From: an uncultured Porphyromonadaceae bacterium
Lineage (GTDB): Bacteria; Bacteroidota; Bacteroidia; Bacteroidales; Muribaculaceae
Assembly: GCA_902475285.1 (NCBI GenBank)
Contig: CABRZA010000070.1
Span: 1 to 12,542, forward strand
DNA: 12,542 nucleotides
Reading direction: 5' to 3'
The position numbers and the translations under genes were made by a program. The notes beneath the pieces are model-generated. The model was not told where the DNA came from. It saw only the letters and a program-made list of their open reading frames with translations, and searched no databases. The stretch's first letter is position 1. Each line of letters opens with the position of its first letter. Of this stretch, positions 1-7,356 are shown piece by piece.

Positions 1-35
1 GGTATGTGAAACATAAACCTCTTTCTACCACATAT

Positions 36-70
36 GCCGGCTGCGACGCGACGACGTTGCCGGTTTTTTT
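36..70 (+). terminator. Probable terminator of an upstream unit
   Basis: CCGGC at 37-41 can pair with GCCGG at 59-63, followed directly by seven T (64-70). The 5-bp stem has a 17-nt loop, so it is modest, but the T run is in the right place for an intrinsic terminator reading rightward. The gene it would end lies outside the window; bases 1-35 show nothing recognisable. Confidence 0.5.
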
Positions 71-98
71 AGGCTCGGCCAACTTTATGGCCGCCCCT

Positions 99-125
99 GG
101 TGTTGTATATATTACTAACAACACC
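99..125 (+). promoter_or_regulatory. Inverted repeat just upstream of the Ala-rich gene
   Basis: GGTGTTG (99-105) and CAACACC (119-125) are perfect 7-bp inverted arms around a 13-base AT-rich centre. The right arm ends 7 bases before the ATG at 133. It could be an operator or a leader hairpin controlling access to the start codon. No convincing TAnnTTTG box was found between 71 and 132, so the promoter of this gene is unresolved. Confidence 0.4.
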
Positions 126-132
126 TGAAATT

Positions 133-558
133 ATGAACGCACAAGAAAAAGCAAAAGCCGCCGCTGAAGTTTCGCAGGCTGCAGCACAAGTATCCGAACA
201 GGCCGCAAAGATTGCCGTCGAAGAAGAGGCACAGGCCACAAAAGACAATATCCAGGCCGCCGGCCAGAGCTTGGCCGACCGTGCCCAGGGCGCAATGGCA
301 AGCGTGAAAGAAGGCCTCGCGGGCGCAGCCCAGCAGGTAACCGACACCTTCAACAGCACCATGGACGCCGCACGCGAGAAGATTGCCGAGCAGCAGGAAA
401 ACCCCGATTCGCCCCTCAACCAGGCCCGCGACAAAGCCTCCAATGTTGCCGACAAGGTCAAGGGTGCCACCGCAACCATCGTCGACCGCGGCGCCGACCT
501 TCTCGAAAACCTAGCCGAGAAAGCCCACGGCCTCGCCGACCGCATGGGCGAGAAATAA
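133..558 (+). CDS. Alanine-rich amphipathic helical protein, unknown function
   Basis: The product is 141 residues from ATG 133. An in-frame GTG at 100 would add 11 residues but places the inverted repeat at 99-125 inside the gene, so ATG is preferred. The protein is dominated by Ala, Glu, Lys, Asp and Gln, has no Cys or Trp, no signal peptide and no membrane segment. It should be almost entirely amphipathic helix, for example around AAAEVSQAAAQVSEQAAKIA (10-29) and ARDKASNVADKVKGATATIV (about 99-118). A short Pro-containing break, ENPDSP, occurs near residue 90. The composition resembles LEA group 3-like and other stress-associated helical proteins, but I recognise no defined family. It stands alone between two terminators. 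A role in stress or envelope protection is only a guess from composition. Confidence 0.75.
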   Translation: MNAQEKAKAAAEVSQAAAQVSEQAAKIAVEEEAQATKDNIQAAGQSLADRAQGAMASVKEGLAGAAQQVTDTFNSTMDAAREKIAEQQENPDSPLNQARDKASNVADKVKGATATIVDRGADLLENLAEKAHGLADRMGEK

Positions 559-575
559 CCCGTTGGCCAACAATG

Positions 576-615
576 CGCCCGGCGCAACCCATAGGGCCGT
601 GCCGGGCGTGTTTTT
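576..615 (+). terminator. Strong terminator of the Ala-rich gene
   Basis: CGCCCGGC (576-583) pairs perfectly with GCCGGGCG (601-608), followed by TGTTTTTG. It lies 17 bases after the stop codon at 558. The 17-nt loop contains CCC and GGG that could extend the fold. On the minus strand the same stem could partly serve the pump operon ending at 632, although no T tract follows on that side. Confidence 0.85.
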
Positions 616-631
616 GTGTGCTCGCCGTGGT

Positions 632-925
632 TTACACCGTGGTTTCGATGTCCCACACGAAGGCGCGGAGGCCCAGCTTGGGGCGGTCGTCGTTGATGGC
701 GCGGAGCTTGCCGAGCACCGTGGCCACGCGGCTGTCGTCGACCATCGTGATTATCGCCGATGCCATCGACGGCCATGCGTGCGACCCGTAGTGCGGCTCG
801 CCGTCGACGCTGCCGCGTCCCGTCACCTGTTCCCAGGCCGTGAACCCGCGGCAATTGTTGCGTTCGAGCATCTCGATTATCTTTTCGCGGTGCGCCTGGT
901 CGAAAGTTATGAATATTGCTTTCAT
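632..925 (-). CDS. PII-like (GlnB/CutA-fold) small protein at the end of the RND operon
   Basis: The product is 97 residues from the ATG at 925-923; the upstream in-frame extension runs into the pump gene and is rejected. It has no signal peptide or membrane segment, so it should be cytoplasmic. The pattern fits a beta-alpha-beta repeat: strand MKAIFITF (1-8), helix about 11-24, T-loop-like GRGSVDGEPHYGSHAWPS (37-54) with the GRG seen in PII proteins, strand SAIITMV (56-62), helix 64-78, and terminal strand RAFVWDIE (87-94). The RND pump stop codon (929-927) lies one base before this start, implying translational coupling. PII-like proteins commonly regulate a transporter encoded beside them (GlnK-AmtB, SbtB-SbtA), so control of the pump is a reasonable inference. 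The family call rests on pattern only, and the ligand is unknown. Confidence 0.65.
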   Translation of the reverse strand: MKAIFITFDQAHREKIIEMLERNNCRGFTAWEQVTGRGSVDGEPHYGSHAWPSMASAIITMVDDSRVATVLGKLRAINDDRPKLGLRAFVWDIETTV

Positions 926-926
926 C

Positions 927-3900
927 TTATTCCTGAGTTTGTAAGTTGCGGGCTGCAATGGCCTTGGCGTGGGCCTTGCGTTTGTTTTTCACGCCGCGTG
1001 CGGCGAATACGCAGTAGAGCACCGGCACGAAGAGCAGCGTGAGGATGGTGGAGAATGTGAGGCCGCCGATTACGGCCGTACCCATCGGCCGCCACATCTC
1101 GGCGCCCTGACCAGTGCCCACGGCCATGGGCACCATGCCGAGGATGGTGGTGAGGGTAGTCATCACCACAGGACGCAGGCGCGACTCGCCGCCCGTGATT
1201 ACCGCCTGGCGTATCGACATGCCGCGCTCGCGGTTGAGCGATATGTAGTCGATGAGCACGATGCCGTTCTTCACCACTATACCGATAAGCATGATTGCGC
1301 CGATCATACTCATCACGTTGAGGGTGTGCCCCGAGAGGTAGAGTATAATGAACACGCCCGAGAAGGCGAACAGCAGCGACGTCATGATGATGCCCGGGTA
1401 GGTGTAGCTCTCGAACTGAGCCGCCATCACTATATATACAAGGATGATGATGAGCACCGCCAGCGTGAGAAGGTCGCGGAAGGAGTCCTGCTGGTCCTCG
1501 TAGCTGCCCGACAGTTCGATGTTGATTCCCTGCGGAATGTCCATCTTGTCGATTTCAGCCATCGACGCCTCCACAATCTGGCTCATGGGTACGTCCTGCA
1601 CGAAGGTGCTCACCGTGACGATGCGTTCGCGGTTCTTGCGCTCGATGGTGGGGGGGGTGAAGCGCTCCACCACCTTGCCCACGTCGCTCACGCGCACGGC
1701 TTTGCCCTGCGAGTTGTAGATGAGGATGTTCTCAATGTCGTGGAGCGACGTGCGGTGCTCCGGAGCGTACATCACCTTGATGTCGTATTCCTCGCCGTCC
1801 TCGCGGAACTGCGACGCCAGCTGTCCGTTGATGCGGTTGCGCAGGTAGGTGGCCGCCGTGGAGAGGTTCAAGCCGTAGAGCGCCAGCTTCTCGCGGTCGA
1901 AATCAACTTGGTATTCAGGCTGATAGTCGGAACGCGATATAAGCACGTCGGCAGTGCCGGGTATGCGGCGCAACACGGCTTGCAGCTTGCGTGCCACCGA
2001 GTCGGTCTCGGCGAAGTCGTAACCGTAGATTTCATAGTCGATGGAGCTCTGGCCGCCCATGCCGCCGCCCATGCCGCCTACCGATACCTGTGCCTTCTTG
2101 AATTCGGGGAACTGATGCAGGTCGGCGCGCATGAGGTTGGCAATCTCGGTGATGGAGCGGTCGCGGTCGCCGGGGTCGGTGAGGCGGACGTTCATCGATA
2201 TGATGTGCGGGCCGTTGTCGGAGAGCGACGCGAAGGTGTTGTCGCTCGACGCCGTACCGGTCGTGTAGTTGATAATCTGAATCTCCGGGTATTTCGACCG
2301 CCAGAGGTCGACAAGACGTCTTGTGCTCTCCTTCGACAGCTCGACGCGAGTGCCTATGGGCATTTCAAGGCTCACGCGCATGCGGGCGTCGTCGGCCGTG
2401 GGGAAAAACTCCGTGCCAACCTGACGCACCAGCAGCAGCGAGCCGGCGAAGATGCCTACGCATACCGCGAACGTGACGGCCTTGTGCCCCACAACCCATT
2501 TCAGGAGCGAACCGTAGCCACGGTCGAAGGCGTCGAGGCCCTTGTTGATGGGCGTGAAGAGCAGGGTATACACTTTGCCGTGATGGTTCACTCGGCGCAG
2601 AAGCAGGCTGCAAAGCATAGGCGTGAGCGACAGCGCGCATACCGTGGATATTATCATCATGATGGTCACCATCCAGCCCAGCTGACGGAAGAGCACGCCC
2701 GTCATGCCCGTGACGAGGGTGAGGGGGAAGAATACCGCTATAAGCGTAAGCGTCGACGCTATTACCGACACGGCCACTTCGTTGGTGCCGTGCACGGCCG
2801 CCTGTTTCGGGTCGGAGCCGCGCTCTATGTGCGTGGTCACGTTTTCGAGCACCACGATGGCGTCGTCGACCACCATACCGATGGATATCGACAGGGCCGA
2901 GAGCGACACTATGTTGAGCGTGTTGCCGGTGCCGTAGAGGTAGATGAACGACGCTATCAGCGAGATTGGTATCGTGATGGTGATGATGAGCGTGGCGCGC
3001 CAGCGGCCAAGGAAGAAGAACACCACGATTACTACGAACAGAAGGGCGTACATCACCGTCTCGACCAGCGAGTCGATGGTGTTGCGGATGTTGTCCGACG
3101 TATCCACGATGATGCCCAGCTGCACGTCGGACGGAAGGCGCTTCTGCAAGTCGGGCAGCATGGCCAGCACCTTGTCGGAGATGTTCACCGAGTTGGCGCC
3201 GCTCTGCTTCTGCACCACTATCATGGCGCCCTGCTCGCCGTTGTTGTAAGTTTCCTGGGTGCGTTCTTCGAGGCTGTCGTCGATGCGCGCTACGTCGCGG
3301 AGGTACACCGAGCGGCCGTTGTAGGAGCCTACCACGATGTCGGCCATCTCCTCGGCGGCCGAAAATTCACCCTGCACGCGCAGCGAGTAGGTGTCGGACC
3401 CGATGTCGAACGAGCCGCCCGGAATGTTGCGGTTTTCGGCGCCTATGATGTTGCCTATCTGCTCCACGGTGAGGTTGTAGGCCTCGAGGCGCGAGGGGTC
3501 GACGTAAACGTGGATTTCACGCTTCGGTGCGCCCGATATCGACACCGAGCCCACGCCCGAGATGCGCGCCAGCGGGTTGGCCACGGCGTCGTCGAGGATT
3601 TTGTAGAGGCCCGGCATACTCTCGGTGGCCTTGACCGACAGGAGGATGATGGGAATCATGTCGGTCGAGAACTTGAAGATGATGGGCGTCTCGGCGTCGT
3701 CGGGCATCATCGACGACACCATGTCGAGCTTGTCGCGAACGTCGTTGGTGAGCACGTCGATGTCCTCGCCGTACTCGAATTCAAGTGTGATTACCGATAT
3801 GTTCTCGCGCGACTTCGAGGTGATGTGCTTCAGGTTGCTCACCGAGTTGAGCACGTTTTCGAGGGGACGCGTCACGTTCTGCTCTATGTCCTGTGCCGAC

Positions 3901-4061
3901 GCACCCGAGTAGGTGGTCATCACCATCAGAGTGTTGGTCTCGATGTCGGGATAGAGGTCGATGGGTAGACTTCTGAGGGAGAAGAGGCCCAGAATCACCA
4001 CTGCCACGAAGCAGAGGGTGGTCATGATGGGGCGCTTCACCGCATTGCCGTATAGACTCAT
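927..4061 (-). CDS. RND efflux pump inner membrane subunit (HAE1/AcrB-like)
   Basis: The product is 1044 residues, normal for an RND pump. TM1 is near 10-30, then a large periplasmic domain (about 31-333), TM2-6 (about 334-485), TM7 near 525-545, a second periplasmic domain (about 546-865) and TM8-12 (about 866-1020). The proton relay is intact: adjacent D399-D400 in GMVVDDAIVVLEN (TM4) and K931 in GIVVKNGIVLID (TM10). The adjacent Asp pair is typical of hydrophobe/amphiphile (HAE1) pumps rather than CzcA-type metal pumps. The pump is expected to use proton influx to push substrates into an outer membrane channel. Oddities are a Gly/Met-rich loop, VGGMGGGMGG (661-670), and a C8 tract at T802-P804. 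The start is 36 bases after the adaptor gene, with AAAGGA 8-9 bases upstream, a rare Shine-Dalgarno-like site. The substrate cannot be read from sequence. Confidence 0.96.
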   Translation of the reverse strand: MSLYGNAVKRPIMTTLCFVAVVILGLFSLRSLPIDLYPDIETNTLMVMTTYSGASAQDIEQNVTRPLENVLNSVSNLKHITSKSRENISVITLEFEYGEDIDVLTNDVRDKLDMVSSMMPDDAETPIIFKFSTDMIPIILLSVKATESMPGLYKILDDAVANPLARISGVGSVSISGAPKREIHVYVDPSRLEAYNLTVEQIGNIIGAENRNIPGGSFDIGSDTYSLRVQGEFSAAEEMADIVVGSYNGRSVYLRDVARIDDSLEERTQETYNNGEQGAMIVVQKQSGANSVNISDKVLAMLPDLQKRLPSDVQLGIIVDTSDNIRNTIDSLVETVMYALLFVVIVVFFFLGRWRATLIITITIPISLIASFIYLYGTGNTLNIVSLSALSISIGMVVDDAIVVLENVTTHIERGSDPKQAAVHGTNEVAVSVIASTLTLIAVFFPLTLVTGMTGVLFRQLGWMVTIMMIISTVCALSLTPMLCSLLLRRVNHHGKVYTLLFTPINKGLDAFDRGYGSLLKWVVGHKAVTFAVCVGIFAGSLLLVRQVGTEFFPTADDARMRVSLEMPIGTRVELSKESTRRLVDLWRSKYPEIQIINYTTGTASSDNTFASLSDNGPHIISMNVRLTDPGDRDRSITEIANLMRADLHQFPEFKKAQVSVGGMGGGMGGQSSIDYEIYGYDFAETDSVARKLQAVLRRIPGTADVLISRSDYQPEYQVDFDREKLALYGLNLSTAATYLRNRINGQLASQFREDGEEYDIKVMYAPEHRTSLHDIENILIYNSQGKAVRVSDVGKVVERFTPPTIERKNRERIVTVSTFVQDVPMSQIVEASMAEIDKMDIPQGINIELSGSYEDQQDSFRDLLTLAVLIIILVYIVMAAQFESYTYPGIIMTSLLFAFSGVFIILYLSGHTLNVMSMIGAIMLIGIVVKNGIVLIDYISLNRERGMSIRQAVITGGESRLRPVVMTTLTTILGMVPMAVGTGQGAEMWRPMGTAVIGGLTFSTILTLLFVPVLYCVFAARGVKNKRKAHAKAIAARNLQTQE

Positions 4062-4097
4062 GGTTGGTTTCCTTTCTGAGTGTTCACAATATGGTGC

Positions 4098-5111
4098 TTA
4101 ATGGATCATCACTTCCACCTGCACGCCGTCGGCGAGGCGCGTCTGGCCTGTTACCACCACGGTGTCGCCATCGGCGACGCCCGAGAGAAGTTCGTAGGAG
4201 TTGTCGAGGCGCTGGCCGAGTTCGACATGCACGAATTCCACGCGGTCGCCGCGAAGCACGTAGACATACTTGTTGCCCGAGCCGGTCTGTTTCACCACCG
4301 CGCGGTCGGGAACGACCACATTGGCTTTCGTGCCCAGGTCGAGGCTCACGCGGGCGAACATACCCGGCTTGATGCGCTCGTTGGTGTTGGAGATGCGCAC
4401 CTCGGTCTGGAATGTGCGCGTGGCCGTATCTACCGTGGGGTGTATGCGGTGCACTGTCCCCGCGAAGCTCTCGCCGGGGAAGGCGTCGAACTCAACCGTC
4501 ACCGGCAGCCCCTGCCGCAGAAGGCTCATGTCGTTCTCGCTCACATTTATCATCACCTTGACGGTGGGCGACAGCTGCCCCACGGTGAGCACCGGAAGCG
4601 AACCCGTCATGTCGCCCGGGTCGTAGTTGCGCGCCGTCACCACGCCGGTCACCGGCGAGCGCAGCACGGTGTTCTCCATCTGGTTGTCGTATTGCGTTCG
4701 AGCTGCGTCGAGCTGCGCCTTGAGCTGGTCGACGGCCTGCTGCGTGCCTGCACCTATTTCCAAAAGCTTCACGGCGCGGTTGTATTCGCGCTCTATCTGC
4801 TCGAGGTTGATGCGGAGCTGGTCGGCGCCGGCCATGTCGAGCACCACAAGTTCCTGACCCGCGCAAACATGGTCGCCGGCGTCGACGTTGATGTGCTTTA
4901 TGCGGTTGGGTTGCTGCGGCGCTATGTTGTTGACGTTCTCGGCTTCTACCGAGGCAGTGTAAGTCTTGCTTTGGGGGACGTCGAGGCGGTGGGCAATGTC
5001 GACGGTTACCATGGGTAGCTCTTCTTTGGCTACTGTGGCCTTTTCGTCCTTGCCCGAGCACGAGGGCAAGATGAGGGTGAGCGCGAGGGCTGCGGGGATG
5101 ATATATTTCAT
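4098..5111 (-). CDS. Periplasmic adaptor (membrane fusion) lipoprotein of the RND pump
   Basis: The product is 337 residues. The N-terminus is a lipoprotein signal with lipobox L-P-S-C, making C18 the lipidation site and anchoring the protein to the inner membrane facing the periplasm. The split lipoyl domain is visible as about 56-93 (VDAGDHVCAGQELVVLD) and about 149-182 (LRSPVTGVVTARNYDPGD). Between them a helical hairpin (about 95-146) should contact the outer membrane channel. A beta-barrel domain (about 183-255) and a membrane-proximal domain follow. The length is slightly short for the HlyD/AcrA family because the hairpin is short. Its ATG overlaps the TGA of the upstream outer membrane factor gene as ATGA (5111-5108), so translation is probably coupled. 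The adaptor is expected to link pump and channel in a sealed tripartite complex. Confidence 0.95.
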   Translation of the reverse strand: MKYIIPAALALTLILPSCSGKDEKATVAKEELPMVTVDIAHRLDVPQSKTYTASVEAENVNNIAPQQPNRIKHINVDAGDHVCAGQELVVLDMAGADQLRINLEQIEREYNRAVKLLEIGAGTQQAVDQLKAQLDAARTQYDNQMENTVLRSPVTGVVTARNYDPGDMTGSLPVLTVGQLSPTVKVMINVSENDMSLLRQGLPVTVEFDAFPGESFAGTVHRIHPTVDTATRTFQTEVRISNTNERIKPGMFARVSLDLGTKANVVVPDRAVVKQTGSGNKYVYVLRGDRVEFVHVELGQRLDNSYELLSGVADGDTVVVTGQTRLADGVQVEVMIH

Positions 5112-6553
5112 TGCTTCGTATATTTTTCGATGGGTGCGTTGCCAAGCAGGAGTTCAAGCTCGCTGTGGGCTATGAGGTAGTTGTAGATGGCTTGGTTGTA
5201 TGCCAGGCGCGCGCGTGTGAGGGCAAGCTCGCTGTCGCGGAGGTCGAGGTATGAGGCGGCGCCTATCTCGAAGCTGCCCTCCATGATGGTGTGGGCCTTG
5301 TCGGCCTGTTCGACGCTTTGCGAGCACGACGCAATCTGCTCAACGTTCATCTTTATGTTGTCGATGGCCAGCGATACCTGCATCGATACCGAGCGCTCGA
5401 GGTTCTCGCGCTGCAAGGCCATCTCCTCGACTTGCAGCTGCGTCTGTTTCACGGAGTTGTAGCGCCGCCCGCCCTGGAAGATGGGCACCGACAGCGTAAG
5501 GCCTATGGTGCTGTACGGGTTCCAGCGGAAGTTCTTGAACGGCGAGCCGTTGCTCATCGACGTCCAGTTGTAGTTGGCCGTCAGTGCCAGTGTGGGCGAG
5601 AACGCCAGTTTCTGCACCGTAAGGTTCTTGCGCAGGATGTCGGTGTTGATGTCGAGCAGGCGCAGGTCGGCGTTGCGGCTGTAGTCCGGGTCGATGGCGA
5701 GCGTGCGGCCGTACATGTCGGCCTCGTAGTCGGCCAGTTTTTCGCCCACACTGAAGGGCATCGTGGCGTCGACGCCCATCAGGATTAGGAGTTGCAGGCG
5801 CGCCTGCTTGATTGCAATGTCGGCTTGCAGCAGCTCGGGCTCTATGTTCTTCATTGCCACGGAGGTGCGGAGCACGTCGTAGTCCGACGCCGCGCCGAGG
5901 GCATGCTGCTTGGTGTAGGTCTCGTGCGTCAGCGCGGCCATGTCGTAGCTTTCCTGTATCACTTTCTTCGAGTCCTCGGCAAGGAGAAGGGCATAATAGG
6001 CGCTCTTCACTTGGTTCACGAGCTCGAGGCGGCTCTTGTGCGCCTGTTCCACGTTGAGCAGTATCTGACTGTCGCTGAGGGTGATGCTCTTCCATAGCTG
6101 CGGAGCTATCAGGGGCATCGATGCCTGGAAGCCCATTGAGTAGCTGTTGTCAAGTCCCATCTTTATGCCGCTGCTGCCGCCGCTGCGGTTCTCGCCGGCG
6201 CGCGACGCGGGAGTATCGGCACCTTCGCCGTTTTCGTCACTGCCGCCGCCCATACCGCCGAAGCCGTCCATGTTCATATACATAACCTGCTTGGCAAGCA
6301 TGCGGCTGTACGATGCTCCGAAGTCGACCGTCGGTAGCAGCTGACCTATGATGTCCTTGCGCGAGTAGTCCACGCGCTTCACCTCCATGTCGGCTACCTT
6401 AACGGTAGGATTCTCGTTGAGGGCTATGCCCAGGCACTCGTCGAGCGTGAGCACGGGCGTCGAGGTGCTGTCGGCAAGAGCCGGTGCTGTTTGAGCAACG
6501 GCACAGCTGCTCACCAGCAGAGCCGCCGCCACGAGGTTGTTTCTGATGTTCAT
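5108..6553 (-). CDS. TolC-family outer membrane efflux channel
   Basis: The product is 481 residues from ATG 6553; an in-frame TTG at 6577 would add eight residues and overlap a promoter-like box, so ATG is chosen. The signal sequence is LVAAALLVSSCAVAQ. It can be read as a lipobox (V-S-S-C17) or a signal peptidase I site (AVA/Q21), so lipidation is uncertain. Two outer membrane efflux repeats follow: LTLDECLGIALNENPTVKVA (35-54) opens the first, and the C-terminus shows the usual long helix with LRDSELALTRARLAYNQAIY. A hydrophilic Gly/Met/Ser-rich insertion, including GFGGMGGGSDENGEG, occupies about residues 92-132. As first gene of the operon, it provides the outer membrane exit duct for the adaptor and pump downstream. 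The family call is firm; the role of the insertion is unknown. Confidence 0.94.
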   Translation of the reverse strand: MNIRNNLVAAALLVSSCAVAQTAPALADSTSTPVLTLDECLGIALNENPTVKVADMEVKRVDYSRKDIIGQLLPTVDFGASYSRMLAKQVMYMNMDGFGGMGGGSDENGEGADTPASRAGENRSGGSSGIKMGLDNSYSMGFQASMPLIAPQLWKSITLSDSQILLNVEQAHKSRLELVNQVKSAYYALLLAEDSKKVIQESYDMAALTHETYTKQHALGAASDYDVLRTSVAMKNIEPELLQADIAIKQARLQLLILMGVDATMPFSVGEKLADYEADMYGRTLAIDPDYSRNADLRLLDINTDILRKNLTVQKLAFSPTLALTANYNWTSMSNGSPFKNFRWNPYSTIGLTLSVPIFQGGRRYNSVKQTQLQVEEMALQRENLERSVSMQVSLAIDNIKMNVEQIASCSQSVEQADKAHTIMEGSFEIGAASYLDLRDSELALTRARLAYNQAIYNYLIAHSELELLLGNAPIEKYTKQ

Positions 6554-6607
6554 TTTAAGAATGTGATTGGTTTTCAAACCTAACGAACTTTATTTTGTAG
6601 ATTGTTG

Positions 6608-6639
6608 CAAAGTTACTCATTTCTATGGCAATTGGCAAT
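6608..6639 (-). promoter_or_regulatory. Promoter of the efflux operon (with tandem 7-mer)
   Basis: On the minus strand TAACTTTG (6615-6608) is a perfect Bacteroidetes -7 box. ATTG (6639-6636), 20 bases upstream, is a 3-of-4 match to the -33 TTTG. Transcription should start near 6603, leaving a leader of about 50 bases before ATG 6553. On the plus strand TGGCAAT is repeated exactly in tandem (6626-6632, 6633-6639) across the -33 box and spacer, a possible regulator site. A second box, TAGGTTTG (6582-6575), lies closer to the gene but lacks a partner. Confidence 0.75.
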
Positions 6640-6704
6640 GTATTTTGGTTTATAAAGGTTAATATTCGACCAATAGTACAATTCTATCTACTAAAATGCC
6701 GATA

Positions 6705-6736
6705 TTTGCCCACCTCGGTTTTTATAGCTAATTTTG
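6705..6736 (+). promoter_or_regulatory. Promoter of recR, giving a near-leaderless mRNA
   Basis: TTTG (6705-6708), 20 bases, then TAATTTTG (6729-6736) is a full match to the Bacteroidetes -33/-7 consensus. Only four bases separate the -7 box from the recR ATG at 6741, so transcription should begin at or within a few bases of the start codon. Confidence 0.8.
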
Positions 6737-6740
6737 TGAT

Positions 6741-7355
6741 ATGGAACAAGAATATTCGTCAAGTCTTTTGGAGAATGCCGTCACGGCACTGTCGCGGCTG
6801 CCGGGCGTGGGGCGCAAGACGGCGCTGCGCTTCGCACTGCACCTGCTGCGCCGCGACCCGGGAGAGACTCTTACCATAGCCGAGGCACTCTCGCGCCTAC
6901 GCACCGAAATAAGATATTGCTCGGTGTGCCACAATATAAGCGAAACCGACGTCTGCCCCATTTGTTCGTCGCCGAAGCGCAACACATCGATTGTCTGCGT
7001 GGTCGAGAGCGTGCGAGATGTAATGATTATCGAGAACACGCGCCAATACGACGGTCTATACCACGTCCTCGGCGGCCTCGTGTCGCCAATCGAGGGCATA
7101 AGTCCCGACATGCTGCAGATTCGCTCGCTCGTCGACCGCGTGGCGGCCGGAGGTATCGGCGAGGTTATACTTGCCACGGGAGCCACCGTCGACGCCGACA
7201 CCACCAACTTCTACATTTACCGCCTCCTCAGCCGGCACGCGCCAGGTGTCAAAGTCACGCAGATTGCGCGAGGCGTACAGGTGGGCAACGAGCTTGAATA
7301 TACCGACGAGGCAACGCTGGCGCGGTCCATCGCTGCCCGTACTTTGTTCGAATGA
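6741..7355 (+). CDS. recR: Recombination mediator protein RecR
   Basis: The product is 204 residues, the usual RecR length. An N-terminal helix-hairpin-helix holds SRLPGVGRKTA (18-28). A four-cysteine zinc site follows with C60, C63, C72 and C75 (CSVC...CPIC). The Toprim domain starts near 83 (SIVCVVES, with E89) and includes EVILATGATVDADTT (141-155). The C-terminal GNELEYTDEATLARSI (182-197) is the conserved RecR ending. RecR acts with RecO, and RecF in some settings, to load RecA onto SSB-coated single-stranded DNA at gaps. RecO and RecF are not in this window. The N-terminus aligns naturally from this ATG, with no in-frame ATG nearby, so the start is firm even though it leaves almost no leader. 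The next gene follows after one base. Confidence 0.97.
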   Translation: MEQEYSSSLLENAVTALSRLPGVGRKTALRFALHLLRRDPGETLTIAEALSRLRTEIRYCSVCHNISETDVCPICSSPKRNTSIVCVVESVRDVMIIENTRQYDGLYHVLGGLVSPIEGISPDMLQIRSLVDRVAAGGIGEVILATGATVDADTTNFYIYRLLSRHAPGVKVTQIARGVQVGNELEYTDEATLARSIAARTLFE

Positions 7356-7356
7356 T

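Noticed and set aside
969..3968. A 999-codon open frame on the plus strand opposite the RND pump gene
   Set aside because: It is antisense to a clearly conserved gene and encodes a His/Arg/Val-rich product with no domain or membrane pattern. Long antisense open frames arise in GC-rich genes from third-position bias.
2065..4061. Metal (CzcA-type) rather than drug pump
   Set aside because: TM4 has adjacent D399-D400 and TM10 has K931, the HAE1-type relay, instead of the spaced acidic residues typical of heavy-metal RND pumps. The Met-rich loop alone is not enough.
4080..5018. A 312-codon plus-strand frame opposite the adaptor gene
   Set aside because: It has the same antisense frame relation and His/Arg/Val-rich composition as the shadow of the pump gene; the minus-strand adaptor explains the region.
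6553..6577. TTG start at 6577 for the TolC-like gene
   Set aside because: It would overlap the TAGGTTTG box and place extra charged residues before a signal sequence that already starts well at ATG 6553.
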